A DNA stretch of 47,889 nt from GCA-020352575 sp964600365 (GCA_964600365.1 CAZRJG010000014.1:1-47889); one strand, 5' to 3'; shown: positions 1 to 10,997, counted from the stretch's first letter. The notes: a model not told the origin generated them from the letters alone. Numbers and translations are program-made.

Positions 1-96
1 CTGGTCCACGACCTCGACCTCCACCTCGTCGGGGTTGTCGACCAGCGACGTGACGAGGTAGGAGACGACCTGTTCGACGATGCGACCGTCTGCCAT
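1..96 (-). CDS. khpA: KhpA-type KH-domain RNA-binding protein, N-terminal fragment
   Basis: Only the first 32 codons lie in the window; the rest continues past the left edge. The visible residues start MADGRIVEQVVSYLVTSLVD and continue with an acidic NPDEVEVEVV stretch. This is the normal beginning of the small (about 75-80 aa) single-KH protein encoded directly after rpsP in Gram-positive bacteria. The ATG shares one base with the rpsP stop (TGATG), so translation is probably coupled. By family knowledge KhpA binds RNA together with KhpB. The KH GxxG loop is outside the window, so the call rests on the N-terminus and on the rpsP neighbour. Confidence 0.8.
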   Translation of the reverse strand, partial: MADGRIVEQVVSYLVTSLVDNPDEVEVEVVDQ

Positions 97-461
97 CACT
101 CCTCCTCGGATGCGGCGCCGGCGTCGGGCTCGACGTCCGGGACCTCGTCTGCGACCGGCGCCTCGGTGGTCGCGGCACCGCCGACCGTGTGGACCTCACC
201 ACGGGAGATCTTGAAGGTCGACCACGCACCGGAGGCCTCGAGGAGCTTCTGGACCCGCTCGGTGGGCTGGGCGCCCTGGGAGAGCCACGCCACGGCCCGG
301 TCGTTGTCGATCTCGATGAGCGACGGCTCCTGGCGGGGCTCGTACCGGCCGATCGACTCGATGTAGCGACCGTTGCGTGCCTTCCGGGAGTCGCTCACGA
401 CCACCCGGTACACCGGCTGCTTCTTCTTGCCGAGTCGCATCAGGCGAATCTTGACCGCCAT
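96..461 (-). CDS. rpsP: 30S ribosomal protein bS16
   Basis: This 121-aa protein begins MAVKIRLMRLGKKKQPVYRV and contains the bS16 core (VVSDSRKARNGRYIE, then GRYEPR). The conserved fold ends near residue 85. An acidic, alanine-rich tail rich in E, D and P follows, as is common in actinobacterial bS16. bS16 is a structural protein of the small ribosomal subunit. The start is the ATG just after an AGAGG ribosome-binding sequence; upstream in-frame codons lie inside ffh and were not used. It sits 4 bp after the ffh stop and overlaps khpA by one base, so ffh-rpsP-khpA is probably one transcript. Confidence 0.97.
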   Translation of the reverse strand: MAVKIRLMRLGKKKQPVYRVVVSDSRKARNGRYIESIGRYEPRQEPSLIEIDNDRAVAWLSQGAQPTERVQKLLEASGAWSTFKISRGEVHTVGGAATTEAPVADEVPDVEPDAGAASEEE

Positions 462-465
462 CCGA

Positions 466-1875
466 CTACCTCTTCTTTCGCTTCTTCTTGTTCTTTGACT
501 TCTTGCGCTGCGGAGGCCGCCCGGGTGGCCGGGCCCCACCGGGGAGCCCGGGCATCCCGCCACCGCCCATCCCGGGAATGCTCCCGAGGTCGCCGGCTGC
601 GACCGCCTTCATCATCTTCTGGGCCTCCCGGAACTGCTTGAGCAGTTGGTTGACCTGCTGGAGAGAGGTTCCCGAACCCTTCGCGATGCGGCGCCGACGT
701 TGGGCGTTGATGATGCGGGGGGTCCGGCGCTCCTCCCGGGTCATCGAGCGGATGATCGCTTCGACCCGACCGAGGTCCCGCTCGTCTACATCGACGTCGC
801 GGAGGGCGGCTCCGGCACCCGGGATCATAGCAAGCAACCCCTGCAAAGACCCCATGCGACGGATCTGCTGCATCTGGGCGAGGAAGTCATCGAGGTCGAA
901 CTCCGCCTTCTGCATCTTCTCTGCGAGGCGCTCGGCTTCCTGCTCATCCCAGGTCTGCTCGGCCTTCTCGATGAGCGTGAGGAGGTCCCCCATCCCGAGG
1001 ATCCGGCTTGCCATCCGCTCCGGGTGGAAGACCTCGAACTCGTCGAGACCCTCCCCCACCGCAGCGAACTTGATCGGGCGGCCGGTCACCTCACGGACGC
1101 TGATGGCCGCGCCGCCGCGGGCGTCGCCATCGAGCTTCGAGAGGACGATCCCCGTGAGGTCCGTGTACTCGAGGAAGCCCTGAGCGACATTCACGGCATC
1201 CTGGCCCGTCATCGCATCGACGACGAGGAGGGTCTCGGCGGGCTTGGCGATCTTCTTGATCGCGGCGAGCTCGTCCATGAGTTCGGTGTCCACCTGCAGG
1301 CGGCCGGCGGTGTCGATGAGGACCACGTCGTGGGTCCCCTTCGGCGCCTCCCTCAATGCGGCTCGCACCACACGGGTCGGCTTCGAGCGGGCATCGGCGT
1401 ACACCGGGACACCCACTCGCTCACCGAGCGTCTGAAGTTGTTCGATCGCTGCCGGACGCTGGAGGTCGGCCGCCACGAGGAGGGGACGACGCCCCTGCTC
1501 CTTGAGGTGCTTCGCGAGCTTCGCGGTCGTCGTGGTCTTCCCCGACCCCTGGAGTCCGACCATGAGGATGACGAGGGGCGGTGCATCAGGGGTCGCAAGC
1601 GGGACGTGCTCCCTGCCGAGCGTCGTGACGAGCTCCTCGTCCACGATCTTGATGACCTGCTGGCCGGAGGTGAGGCTCTCGTGGACCTCGGACCCGATCG
1701 CTCGCTCCTTGATGCGCCCGAGGAGGTTGCGCACCACCGAGACGTTGACGTCGGCTTCGAGCAGGGCGAGGCGGACCTCGCGGAGCGCGGCGTCCACATC
1801 GGCCTCCGACAGGCGTCCCTTGCCGGTGAGCGACTGGAAGATGTCGGAGAAGCGATGAGTGAGTGAGTCGAACAT
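466..1875 (-). CDS. ffh: Signal recognition particle GTPase Ffh (SRP54)
   Basis: The protein is 469 aa, a normal length for bacterial Ffh. The N domain is at about residues 1-85. The G domain has P-loop GLQGSGKTT near residues 107-115, DTAGR near 190 and a TKLDGDARGG-type G4/closing loop (here SKLDGDARGG). The C-terminal M domain has the RRMGSLQGLLAMIPG and RRIAKGSGTSLQQVNQLLKQ segments that bind 4.5S RNA and signal peptides. The tail is rich in G, M and P and ends in a lysine/arginine cluster. Ffh delivers nascent membrane proteins to FtsY at the membrane. A possible TAACCT -10 at 1903-1908 would give a leader of about 20 nt. FtsY, its receptor and usual near neighbour, is about 39 kb away at the other end of the window. 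Confidence 0.98.
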   Translation of the reverse strand: MFDSLTHRFSDIFQSLTGKGRLSEADVDAALREVRLALLEADVNVSVVRNLLGRIKERAIGSEVHESLTSGQQVIKIVDEELVTTLGREHVPLATPDAPPLVILMVGLQGSGKTTTTAKLAKHLKEQGRRPLLVAADLQRPAAIEQLQTLGERVGVPVYADARSKPTRVVRAALREAPKGTHDVVLIDTAGRLQVDTELMDELAAIKKIAKPAETLLVVDAMTGQDAVNVAQGFLEYTDLTGIVLSKLDGDARGGAAISVREVTGRPIKFAAVGEGLDEFEVFHPERMASRILGMGDLLTLIEKAEQTWDEQEAERLAEKMQKAEFDLDDFLAQMQQIRRMGSLQGLLAMIPGAGAALRDVDVDERDLGRVEAIIRSMTREERRTPRIINAQRRRRIAKGSGTSLQQVNQLLKQFREAQKMMKAVAAGDLGSIPGMGGGGMPGLPGGARPPGRPPQRKKSKNKKKRKKR

Positions 1876-1922
1876 GTGGAGGACGGCGGGGCCGAGCCGC
1901 CGAGGTTAGGGAGGCGGGCCGC

Positions 1923-2603
1923 CTAGGCCCCGTCCACGAACGTGACGAACTCGTCGAGGGGCACACGCTCGGTCACGAGCTGGTTTATCTCCGCGGCGGG
2001 GTCCGCGTAGCCGAGGCTCATCCCCGCCACCACGTGATATCCCTCAGGCAGGCCGAGGTGCTCGCCCACGAGGTCCTTGTACTCGAGCCATGCCGCTTGC
2101 GGGCAGGTGTCGAGGCCATGGGCGCGGGCCATGGTCATGACGCCTTGCATGTAGAGCCCGAGATCCATCCAGCCCCCACTCCGCATGGTTTCGTGCATCG
2201 CGAGGATGAGGCCCACCGGAGCCCCGAAGAACTCGAAGTTGCGTCGGTGGTAGGCACGCGATTTCTCCCATTCGCCGCGTTCGATGCCGAGGAGCCCGTA
2301 GAGGTCCCAACCCACCTTGCGACGACGCGAGAGGTACGGCTCAACGAACTCCGAGGGGTAGTAGTCCCCGAGTCCTTCGGTCCGTCCCTCGTCGAACGCT
2401 GCGGTGACAAGCGCGATGAGCGCGTCCTTCGCAGCACCCTCGAGCACCCAGACCCGCCACGGCTGGATGTTCGTGCCCGAGGGCGCCCTGCCGGCAGAGA
2501 CGAGGATGTCCTCGAGGACGTGGCGAGGAACCGGGTGGGAGAGGTACCCCCGAACCGAGCGGCGGGACGTGATCGCGGAGCGAACAGGGGTGACGTCGTC
2601 CAT
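1923..2603 (-). CDS. Nitroreductase-family flavoprotein
   Basis: The 226-aa product has the nitroreductase/FMN fold signature: an N-terminal RRSVRGY motif that contacts FMN phosphate, then SAGRAPSGTNIQPWRVWVL near residues 36-54. The downstream region has the GLDTCPQAAW and GMSLGYADP segments typical of NfnB/BluB-like enzymes. These FMN proteins use NAD(P)H to reduce nitro groups, quinones or other substrates; the real substrate cannot be read from sequence. The start ATG is 6 bp after a TAGCCT box at 2610-2615, so the mRNA may be leaderless. It is followed on the same strand by ffh, 47 bp away, but its function is not obviously linked. Confidence 0.88.
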   Translation of the reverse strand: MDDVTPVRSAITSRRSVRGYLSHPVPRHVLEDILVSAGRAPSGTNIQPWRVWVLEGAAKDALIALVTAAFDEGRTEGLGDYYPSEFVEPYLSRRRKVGWDLYGLLGIERGEWEKSRAYHRRNFEFFGAPVGLILAMHETMRSGGWMDLGLYMQGVMTMARAHGLDTCPQAAWLEYKDLVGEHLGLPEGYHVVAGMSLGYADPAAEINQLVTERVPLDEFVTFVDGA

Positions 2604-2609
2604 GTGCCG

Positions 2610-2615
2610 AGGCTA
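2610..2615 (-). promoter_or_regulatory. Putative -10 box (TAGCCT) for the nitroreductase gene
   Basis: TAGCCT on the minus strand ends 6 bp before the ATG at 2603. With normal -10 geometry, transcription would begin at or next to the start codon. The box overlaps the stop codon of the acetyltransferase gene upstream. No -35 element stands out. Confidence 0.45.
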
Positions 2616-3152
2616 GGAGTCCGCCCAACGATCACGGGGCATCCGATAGAGCACGTGGCGTCGGAGAGGGGACCCCTCGGGAATCCGGGGGTGATCGAAG
2701 TCGTCGGCGGGATCACGGCTCATGCCGAGCCGTTCCATCACGGCCACGGACTTCACGTTGGCGGGGACGGTCATCGAGACGATCTCGTCGACCTGGTGTT
2801 CGTCGAACCCGATCCGGAGCGCTTCGCGAGCCGCCTCGGTGGCGAAGCCGCGACCCCAGGCCTCCTTCCGGAGCCGCCAACCGACCTCGACCGCAGGGGT
2901 GAAGTGGGCCGCGAAGGTGTGGATGAGCAGTCCCGTGAATCCGATGAAGGCACCACCGTGCTCCAGCGCCCAGAGGCCGAATCCGTGCTCGTCGAAGTGG
3001 CGCTCGATCCTCTCGACGAGCGCCCGTGTCTCCTCTTTCGAAACGGAGCTCGGGAAGTGCCGCATGACATCGGGGTCTGCGCACATCGCCGCACACGGGG
3101 CGAGATCCTCCTCTCGCCATCGACGCAGGATGAGCCGTTCGGTCCTGGACAC
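2613..3152 (-). CDS. GNAT-family N-acetyltransferase (RimJ/RimL-like)
   Basis: A 179-aa GNAT protein, acetyl-CoA dependent. The N-terminus SRTERLILRRWREEDLAPC is the standard opening of RimJ/RimL-type acetyltransferases. The acetyl-CoA loop is VEVGWRLRKEAWGRGFATEA, with the R-x-x-G-x-A pattern as RGFATEA, and NVKSVAVMERLGM follows as the conserved C-terminal helix. I chose the GTG at 3152 because a TACGAT box ends 6 bp upstream and because family homology begins there. An ATG at 3176 would add eight residues, and an ATG at 3212 would run almost to the dxs start. The gene is divergent from dxs. The acceptor substrate is unknown. Confidence 0.85.
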   Translation of the reverse strand: MSRTERLILRRWREEDLAPCAAMCADPDVMRHFPSSVSKEETRALVERIERHFDEHGFGLWALEHGGAFIGFTGLLIHTFAAHFTPAVEVGWRLRKEAWGRGFATEAAREALRIGFDEHQVDEIVSMTVPANVKSVAVMERLGMSRDPADDFDHPRIPEGSPLRRHVLYRMPRDRWADS

Positions 3153-3158
3153 GCGCCG

Positions 3159-3203
3159 ATCGTAGGTCCCGGACATCCCGTTCCGGCGTCCTCCCCGTAC
3201 ACT
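3159..3203. promoter_or_regulatory. Back-to-back -10 boxes between the acetyltransferase gene and dxs
   Basis: On the minus strand TACGAT (3159-3164) ends 6 bp before the acetyltransferase GTG at 3152. On the plus strand TACACT (3198-3203) ends 12 bp before the dxs ATG at 3216. Neither start has a convincing Shine-Dalgarno sequence. The two promoters must share or overlap upstream DNA because only 63 bp separate the two start codons. Confidence 0.4.
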
Positions 3204-3215
3204 CTTCGACACCCC

Positions 3216-5066
3216 ATGCCGATCCTCGACTCTGTTTCGTCACCAGCTGACCTCCGCGAACTCGACTTCCCCGAGCTCTCCGCGCTCGCCGACGAGATTC
3301 GCACGTTCATCATCGAGCACATGGCCCAGACGGGGGGACACCTCTCCCCCAATCTCGGCGTCGTGGAACTCACGCTCGCCCTCCATCGGGTGTTCGACAG
3401 CCCGAGGGATCAGATCGTGTGGGATGTCGGCCACCAGGCGTACACACACAAGATCGTGACCGGCCGCAAGGACTTCTCCGCGCTCCGCCAGGACGGCGGC
3501 CTCTCGGGGTATCCGAGTCGCGGGGAGAGCCCGCACGACCTCGTCGAGAACAGCCACGCCTCGACCTCCCTCTCCTACGCAATGGGGCTCGTGCAGGCGA
3601 AGGAGACCGAAGACGACTTCGTGATCGGTGTGATCGGTGACGGCGCCATCACCGGCGGCATGGCCTACGAGGCGCTCAACCACATCGCCCACGAGAAGCC
3701 CAAGGGTCTCATCATCATCCTCAATGACAACGGGCGTTCGTACGCCCCCACCGTGGGCGGGTTGGCCGAGCACCTCGCCCGCCTGCGCGTCGACCCCCGG
3801 TACGAGGATGCGAAGCAGGCGCTCGGGTCTCTGCTGAGACGGCTCCCCGTGGTCGGGGAGTTCGCAGAGGAGACCGCAATGCGGTTCAAGGAGAGCGTCA
3901 AGGAGATGCTCTCGACGCTCACCTTCTTCGACGTCCTGGGTCTCAAGTACACGGGCCCGATCGACGGCCACGACCAGGAATGGCTCGAGGAGACGCTCGA
4001 GCGGGCCAAGGAGTTCGACGAGCCGGTCGTCATCCACGTGATCACCGACAAGGGCCGCGGCTACCAGCCAGCCGTGGAGAACACCGAGGACAAGCTGCAC
4101 GGCGTGGGCAAGTTCGTCATCGAGACCGGCCGGCCACTCAGCACCTCGCTCTCGATGACGAAGGTGTTCGAGGCGGCGATGCTCGAAGAGGCAACTCGTC
4201 GACCCGACGTGGTCGCAATCACCGCCGCCATGCAGTCCCCCACAGGGCTCACCCCCATGGCGGAGGCGTTCCCGAACCGCGTCTTCGACGTCGGCATCTC
4301 CGAGCAGCACGCCGTGACCCTCGCCGCTGGTCTCGCCATGGGCGGGAAGCGACCAGTGGTCTCGATCTACTCGTCGTTCCTCCAGCGGGCCTTCGACCAG
4401 ATCCTCTGTGACGTCGCCCTCCACAACCTCCCCGTCACCTTCGTGATCGATCGAGCCGGCGTCACCGGCCCCGATGGGCCGTCGCACCACGGCGTCTTCG
4501 ACCTCTCCTACCTCCGCATGGTCCCCAACCTCGTGATCGGAGCTCCCTCCGACGAGGTGGAACTCGCCAGGATGCTTGCGACCGCCCTCGACCACGACGG
4601 GCCGGTCGCAATCCGCTACCCGAAGGCGACCGCGACCGCCATTCCCGACCTGCCGGTTGCACCGCTCACGATCGGGCGATGGGAACAGCTCGGCCAGGGC
4701 GAAGACGTGCTCCTCCTCGCGACCGGGAAGATGGTTTCGGCCGCCGAAAAGGCTGCGGCACGCCTCGCCGAAGAAGGCATCGGCGTCACGGCGGTGAACG
4801 CACGGTGGGTCAAGCCGCTCGACCCACGCCTCCCCACCTGGGCGAGGGAGCACGGCCGGGTGGTCACGGTCGAGGACAACGTGCGTTCGGGCGGCTTCGG
4901 ATCGGGAGTTGCGGAGGCCCTTTCAGGCGCCGGCGTCGACACGCCCGTCACCATCCTCGGGGTGCCCGACCAGTTCCTCCGCTTCGGCAGCCAGGCGAAG
5001 ATCCTCGCCGAGCTCGGCCTCGACGAGGACGGCATCGTGGCCGGGGTCCGTTCGGCGCTCGCCTGA
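3216..5066 (+). CDS. dxs: 1-Deoxy-D-xylulose-5-phosphate synthase
   Basis: The 616-aa enzyme joins pyruvate and glyceraldehyde-3-phosphate to DXP, the first step of the MEP isoprenoid pathway. It has the three transketolase-type domains. Thiamine diphosphate and Mg binding is shown by GDGAITGGMAYEALN near residue 141 and by the later NDNGRSYAPTVGG. The catalytic Glu lies in VGISEQHAVTLAAG near residue 360. DRAGVTGPDGPSHHGVFD is the conserved glyceraldehyde-phosphate region. The GHQAYTHK motif near residue 70 supplies an active-site His. The open frame extends far upstream over the divergent genes, but homology starts at this ATG. It is the first plus-strand gene after ffh and stands alone. 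Confidence 0.97.
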   Translation: MPILDSVSSPADLRELDFPELSALADEIRTFIIEHMAQTGGHLSPNLGVVELTLALHRVFDSPRDQIVWDVGHQAYTHKIVTGRKDFSALRQDGGLSGYPSRGESPHDLVENSHASTSLSYAMGLVQAKETEDDFVIGVIGDGAITGGMAYEALNHIAHEKPKGLIIILNDNGRSYAPTVGGLAEHLARLRVDPRYEDAKQALGSLLRRLPVVGEFAEETAMRFKESVKEMLSTLTFFDVLGLKYTGPIDGHDQEWLEETLERAKEFDEPVVIHVITDKGRGYQPAVENTEDKLHGVGKFVIETGRPLSTSLSMTKVFEAAMLEEATRRPDVVAITAAMQSPTGLTPMAEAFPNRVFDVGISEQHAVTLAAGLAMGGKRPVVSIYSSFLQRAFDQILCDVALHNLPVTFVIDRAGVTGPDGPSHHGVFDLSYLRMVPNLVIGAPSDEVELARMLATALDHDGPVAIRYPKATATAIPDLPVAPLTIGRWEQLGQGEDVLLLATGKMVSAAEKAAARLAEEGIGVTAVNARWVKPLDPRLPTWAREHGRVVTVEDNVRSGGFGSGVAEALSGAGVDTPVTILGVPDQFLRFGSQAKILAELGLDEDGIVAGVRSALA

Positions 5067-5077
5067 ACGGGGGAGCC

Positions 5078-6004
5078 TCAGGAGAACAGGTCGCCGGCGA
5101 GGTACTTCAACCCGGTGTCGCACGCCACGGTCGCCACGGTGTGCCCCTCCCCTAGTTCGACGGCGAGCTGCACGGCAGCCGCCACGTTGAGCCCCGACGA
5201 CACCCCTGCGAGGAGTCCCTCCTCTGCGGCGAGTCTCCTCGCCATCGCGCGGGCCTCTGCCTCGGGGATCGCCCGGACCGCGTCGAAGAGGTCATCGTCG
5301 AGCAGCGGCGGACGGAACCCGATCCCCATGCCCTCGATCCCGTGCGTTCCGGGCTCCCCTCCGGACAGGACGGCCGACTCGGCCGGCTCGAGGAGCACGA
5401 TCCGCGCGTCCGAGCCGCCGTCGCGCAACGCGCCCGCCACCCCCATCGAGAGGCCGGAGGTGCCCACTGACGCGCAGAAGGCATCGAGGGAGCCGAGTTG
5501 CCCGAGCAGTTCCTCCCCCACCCCGCGGTAGCCGACGAGGGAGTCGGGGTTGTGGAGCTGGTTGGTCCAGTAGCTCGGCTGCTCGCGGGCGATCTCCTCG
5601 GCGCGGTCCATCATCCGCTGGGTCAGGTCGGGGGTGACCTTGCCGCCCACGCTCTCAACGAGGATGAGGTCGGCGCCGAGCGCCTCCATGGTCCGCAGCT
5701 TCTCGACCGCGACCGCATCGTTGCTCACGACCCTGAAGGGGTACCCCTTCGAGGCGCAGACGAATGCAAGTGACGAACCGGTGCTCCCGCCGGTGTACTC
5801 CACCACCGTCATCCCGGCGGTGAGGTCCCCACGACGCTCGGCCTCCTCGACCATCGCGAGGGCCATCCGGTCCTTGTAGGAGCCGGTGGGGTTGAACCAC
5901 TCGAGTTTCACCCAGACGTCGGCGGCGCCGTCTGGCACCACGCTCCCCAGTCGGACGATCGGGGTGTCGCCGACCGCCTGCGTCATGTCCAGTCCCTTGC
6001 GCAT
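5078..6004 (-). CDS. Cysteine synthase-family PLP enzyme (CysK/CysM-like)
   Basis: A 308-aa fold-type II PLP enzyme. The PLP lysine is in NPTGSYKDRMAL near residue 41. The substrate-carboxylate loop is GGSTGSSLAF instead of the usual TSGNTG. The PLP-phosphate loop is GTSGLSMG where GTGG is common, and GVSSGLNVAAAVQLA closes the active site as in CysK. It most likely replaces the beta substituent of O-acetylserine, or a related substrate, to make cysteine or a homologue; the altered loops make the exact substrate uncertain (cystathionine beta-synthase-like is possible). The start ATG has GGAG 7 nt upstream. It follows tpl by 52 bp on the same strand, with its own TACGCT box at 6026-6031. Confidence 0.8.
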   Translation of the reverse strand: MRKGLDMTQAVGDTPIVRLGSVVPDGAADVWVKLEWFNPTGSYKDRMALAMVEEAERRGDLTAGMTVVEYTGGSTGSSLAFVCASKGYPFRVVSNDAVAVEKLRTMEALGADLILVESVGGKVTPDLTQRMMDRAEEIAREQPSYWTNQLHNPDSLVGYRGVGEELLGQLGSLDAFCASVGTSGLSMGVAGALRDGGSDARIVLLEPAESAVLSGGEPGTHGIEGMGIGFRPPLLDDDLFDAVRAIPEAEARAMARRLAAEEGLLAGVSSGLNVAAAVQLAVELGEGHTVATVACDTGLKYLAGDLFS

Positions 6005-6025
6005 GCACGCTCCTTCCCATCGACG

Positions 6026-6031
6026 AGCGTA
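6026..6031 (-). promoter_or_regulatory. Putative -10 box (TACGCT) for the cysteine-synthase-like gene
   Basis: TACGCT lies on the minus strand in the 52-bp gap between tpl and the cysteine-synthase-like gene. It would give a leader of about 15 nt that still includes the GGAG ribosome-binding site before the ATG at 6004. No clear -35 is visible, and co-transcription with tpl is equally possible. Confidence 0.35.
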
Positions 6032-6056
6032 CCCACGGCACAGGGGCGGGAGCGGG

Positions 6057-7442
6057 TCAGACCGGTTCGAACCGGGCCTGGAAGAAGCGGAGCTCCTCGG
6101 GCTCATAGGTGAAGCGGAGCCCGCCGACCTCGTCTCGGTGCTCCCACACCTCGATCACGGACTCGGCGGTCACGTCCATGTGGGCCTGGGTGTAGACGCG
6201 CCGTGGGATCGTGAGGCGGACGAGTTCGAGCTTCGGCCGATGGTGGTCGCCGGTCTCCTTGTCCCGACCTGCCGAGACGATGCCCCGCTCCATGCCCCGG
6301 ACACCCGAGTCCACGTAGAGGGCGGCAGTGAGCGCGGCGGCAGGGAACTGGTCCTGGGGAATGTGCGGGAGGATCGCCGAGGCATCGAGGAAGACGCCGT
6401 GGCCGCCCACCGGACGGATGATCGGGATGCCGACCTCAATGAGCTTGTCCCCGAGATACTGCACCTGGCCGACACGGGCCCGGATGTGGTCGTCGGTCTC
6501 GACCATCTCTCGGATCCCGGTGGCAAGCGCCTCCATGTCGCGCCCCGACATGCCGCCGTACGTGTGGAGGCCCTCGAACGCGACGAGCATGGCACGAGCC
6601 CGGCGGGCGAGGTCTTGGTCGCGGACGGCGAGAAAGCCCCCGATGTTCACCAGGTTGTCCTTCTTCGAGGACATCGTTGCTCCCTCGGAGTAGGAGCAGA
6701 TCTCGCGGAGGATCTCCGCGGTCGAACGGTCGGCATGCCCGTCCTCGCGCTGCTGGATGAAGTAGGCGTTCTCGAGCGCCCTGGTGGCGTCGAGCATCAC
6801 TGGGATCCCCACCGAGGAGCAGTACTCGTGCGTCGCCCGCAGGTTCGCCATCGAGACCGGCTGGCCGCCCGCCATGTTCACGTTCGTCTCAACCGAGATG
6901 TACGGCACCCGGTCGGCCCCGACCCGGTCGACGAGCGCACGGAGCTTGTCGAGGTCGACGTTGCCCTTCCACGGGAACAGCGAGTTGGGGTCGTGGGCCT
7001 CGTCGACGATCACGTCCACGAAGGTGCCGCCCGCAGCCTCTTGGTGGTAGCGGGTCGTGGTGAAATACATGTTCCCCGGGACGTAGTCGCCCTCGGAGAT
7101 GAGCAACTGGCTGAGGATGTGCTCGGCGCCACGCCCTTGGTGGGTGGGGATGAGTTCCTCGTAGCCGTACACCTCCTGCACGGCATCGAGGAGCTTATAG
7201 AAGCTGCGCGCCCCGGCGTAGGCCTCGTCGCCGAGCATGAGCGCCGACCACTGGCGATCGGACATGGCCGAGGTCCCCGAATCGGTGAGGAGGTCGATGT
7301 ACACATCCTCCGAGCGCAGGAGGAAGGAGTTGTACCCGGCGTCGCGAATGGCCGACTCCCGGTGCTCCCTCGTGGTCATGCGGATCGGCTCGACCATCTT
7401 GATCTTGTACGGCTCGGCCCAACTCCGGCGACGCTCTGGCAT
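6057..7442 (-). CDS. tpl: Tyrosine phenol-lyase (beta-tyrosinase)
   Basis: This 461-aa PLP enzyme belongs to the tryptophanase/tyrosine phenol-lyase family and would split L-tyrosine into phenol, pyruvate and ammonia. Mapping to the Citrobacter freundii enzyme by its conserved blocks gives Tyr75, Thr128, Asn189, Asp218, Arg221 and the PLP Lys261 (in SSKKDNLVNIGG). The residues that separate TPL from tryptophanase are present: Arg386 in VRGMERG (Arg381 in TPL, Ile in tryptophanase) and the Phe453-Phe454 pair in LRFFQARF. The ATG at 7442 was chosen because GAGGAG precedes it by 7 nt. The gene is divergent from ppc. A pairing of phenol release with phenol breakdown is not visible nearby. Confidence 0.93.
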   Translation of the reverse strand: MPERRRSWAEPYKIKMVEPIRMTTREHRESAIRDAGYNSFLLRSEDVYIDLLTDSGTSAMSDRQWSALMLGDEAYAGARSFYKLLDAVQEVYGYEELIPTHQGRGAEHILSQLLISEGDYVPGNMYFTTTRYHQEAAGGTFVDVIVDEAHDPNSLFPWKGNVDLDKLRALVDRVGADRVPYISVETNVNMAGGQPVSMANLRATHEYCSSVGIPVMLDATRALENAYFIQQREDGHADRSTAEILREICSYSEGATMSSKKDNLVNIGGFLAVRDQDLARRARAMLVAFEGLHTYGGMSGRDMEALATGIREMVETDDHIRARVGQVQYLGDKLIEVGIPIIRPVGGHGVFLDASAILPHIPQDQFPAAALTAALYVDSGVRGMERGIVSAGRDKETGDHHRPKLELVRLTIPRRVYTQAHMDVTAESVIEVWEHRDEVGGLRFTYEPEELRFFQARFEPV

Positions 7443-7510
7443 CTCACAACTCCTCATGCAGGTACCGGCGAGGCTACGCGGACTGTCACCCACGCCTTCG
7501 CGAACGGCCC

Positions 7511-7516
7511 TAGCGT
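7511..7516 (+). promoter_or_regulatory. Putative -10 box (TAGCGT) for ppc
   Basis: TAGCGT ends 10 bp before the ATG at 7527, so the transcript would start within a few bases of the start codon. No Shine-Dalgarno sequence is visible. An in-frame GTG at 7518 directly follows the box and cannot be the start if transcription begins about 7 bp downstream of the -10. Confidence 0.45.
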
Positions 7517-7526
7517 GGTGTCCGCG

Positions 7527-10247
<2,721 letters not shown>

Positions 10248-10307
10248 GCCGGCTTCGCCCGCCGTCGGTGGATCGCAACCCCGGGACTGCCGAACAGAAC
10301 CGACAAC

Positions 10308-10324
10308 GGCGGCCGAAGGCCGCC
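10308..10324. terminator. Hairpin between convergent ppc and upp
   Basis: A perfect 7-bp GC stem (GGCGGCC / GGCCGCC) with a GAA loop lies in the 103-bp gap between the converging stops of ppc and upp. There is no run of T on either side, so it is a weak or factor-assisted terminator, usable from both directions. Confidence 0.5.
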
Positions 10325-10350
10325 CCCACAACGGAACGGCGAACCCGGCC

Positions 10351-10989
10351 CTACGTCGTCCCGAAGAGTCGGTCGCCCATGTCCCCGATGCCGGGGCGGA
10401 TGTAGAAACGATGGTCGAGGCCGCGGTCGAGCGCGGCGGTGATGATCCGGACGTCCGGGTGCTCCTCCAACATCAGTTCGACCCCCACCGGTGCGACGCA
10501 GACGGTGAGTGCCATGATGTCGGAGCCGCCCATCTCCTTGACCTTCCCGACCGCCCACGACAGGGAGCCACCCGTGGCGAGCATGGGTTCCAAGACGAGC
10601 ACGTGGGCATTGTCGAGGTTCGGGAGCTTCGTGTAGTACTCCTGCGGTTGCGCGGTCTCCTCGTCGCGGAACACCCCCAGGTACCCGACCTTGAGCCTCG
10701 GCAGTTGTCCGATGATGCCTTCGAGGAGCCCGAGGCCCGCACGGAGCACGGGGACGGCGACGAGGTCCTTGGCGATCCGGACGCCCGTGGTGTGCTCGAG
10801 CGGGGTCTCGACCTCCACCTCCTCCGTCTCGAAGAACCGTGCCGCCTCGTGGAGGAGTGCCGTGGAGAGCTGCCGGGTCGTACGCCGGAACACGTCCGGG
10901 TCGGTGGTGCGGTCGCGGAGCACCGTCATGTGCTGGCGGGCGAGCGGGTTGTCGAGGACGATGAGGTTTGGAAAGGAGTCGTCGGGCAT
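10351..10989 (-). CDS. upp: Uracil phosphoribosyltransferase
   Basis: A 212-aa enzyme that makes UMP from uracil and PRPP, a pyrimidine salvage step. Visible family features are the start LIVLDNPLARQHMTVLRDRTT, VPVLRAGLGLLEGI near residue 80, and the PRPP-binding loop VLEPMLATGGSLS near residues 130-142. The uracil-binding C-terminus IRPGIGDMGDRLFGT is also present. The start ATG lies 8 bp after a TAGCCT box (10998-11003), again a leaderless-type arrangement. It is divergent from the PHP-family gene and converges on ppc. It is functionally related to the pyrimidine phosphorylase and cdd genes 26-30 kb away. Confidence 0.97.
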   Translation of the reverse strand: MPDDSFPNLIVLDNPLARQHMTVLRDRTTDPDVFRRTTRQLSTALLHEAARFFETEEVEVETPLEHTTGVRIAKDLVAVPVLRAGLGLLEGIIGQLPRLKVGYLGVFRDEETAQPQEYYTKLPNLDNAHVLVLEPMLATGGSLSWAVGKVKEMGGSDIMALTVCVAPVGVELMLEEHPDVRIITAALDRGLDHRFYIRPGIGDMGDRLFGTT

Positions 10990-10997
10990 CGGGGCGG

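Noticed and set aside
646..1866. Long plus-strand open frame opposite ffh
   Set aside because: High GC leaves the antisense frame open; the translation shows no family pattern while ffh is unmistakable.
1863..3215. Upstream extension of the dxs reading frame by about 450 codons
   Set aside because: The extension runs antisense over the nitroreductase and acetyltransferase genes and has no homology; Dxs similarity starts at the ATG at 3216.
6057..7442. Annotation as tryptophanase
   Set aside because: The residue that is Ile in tryptophanase is Arg386 here and the TPL Phe-Phe pair is present.
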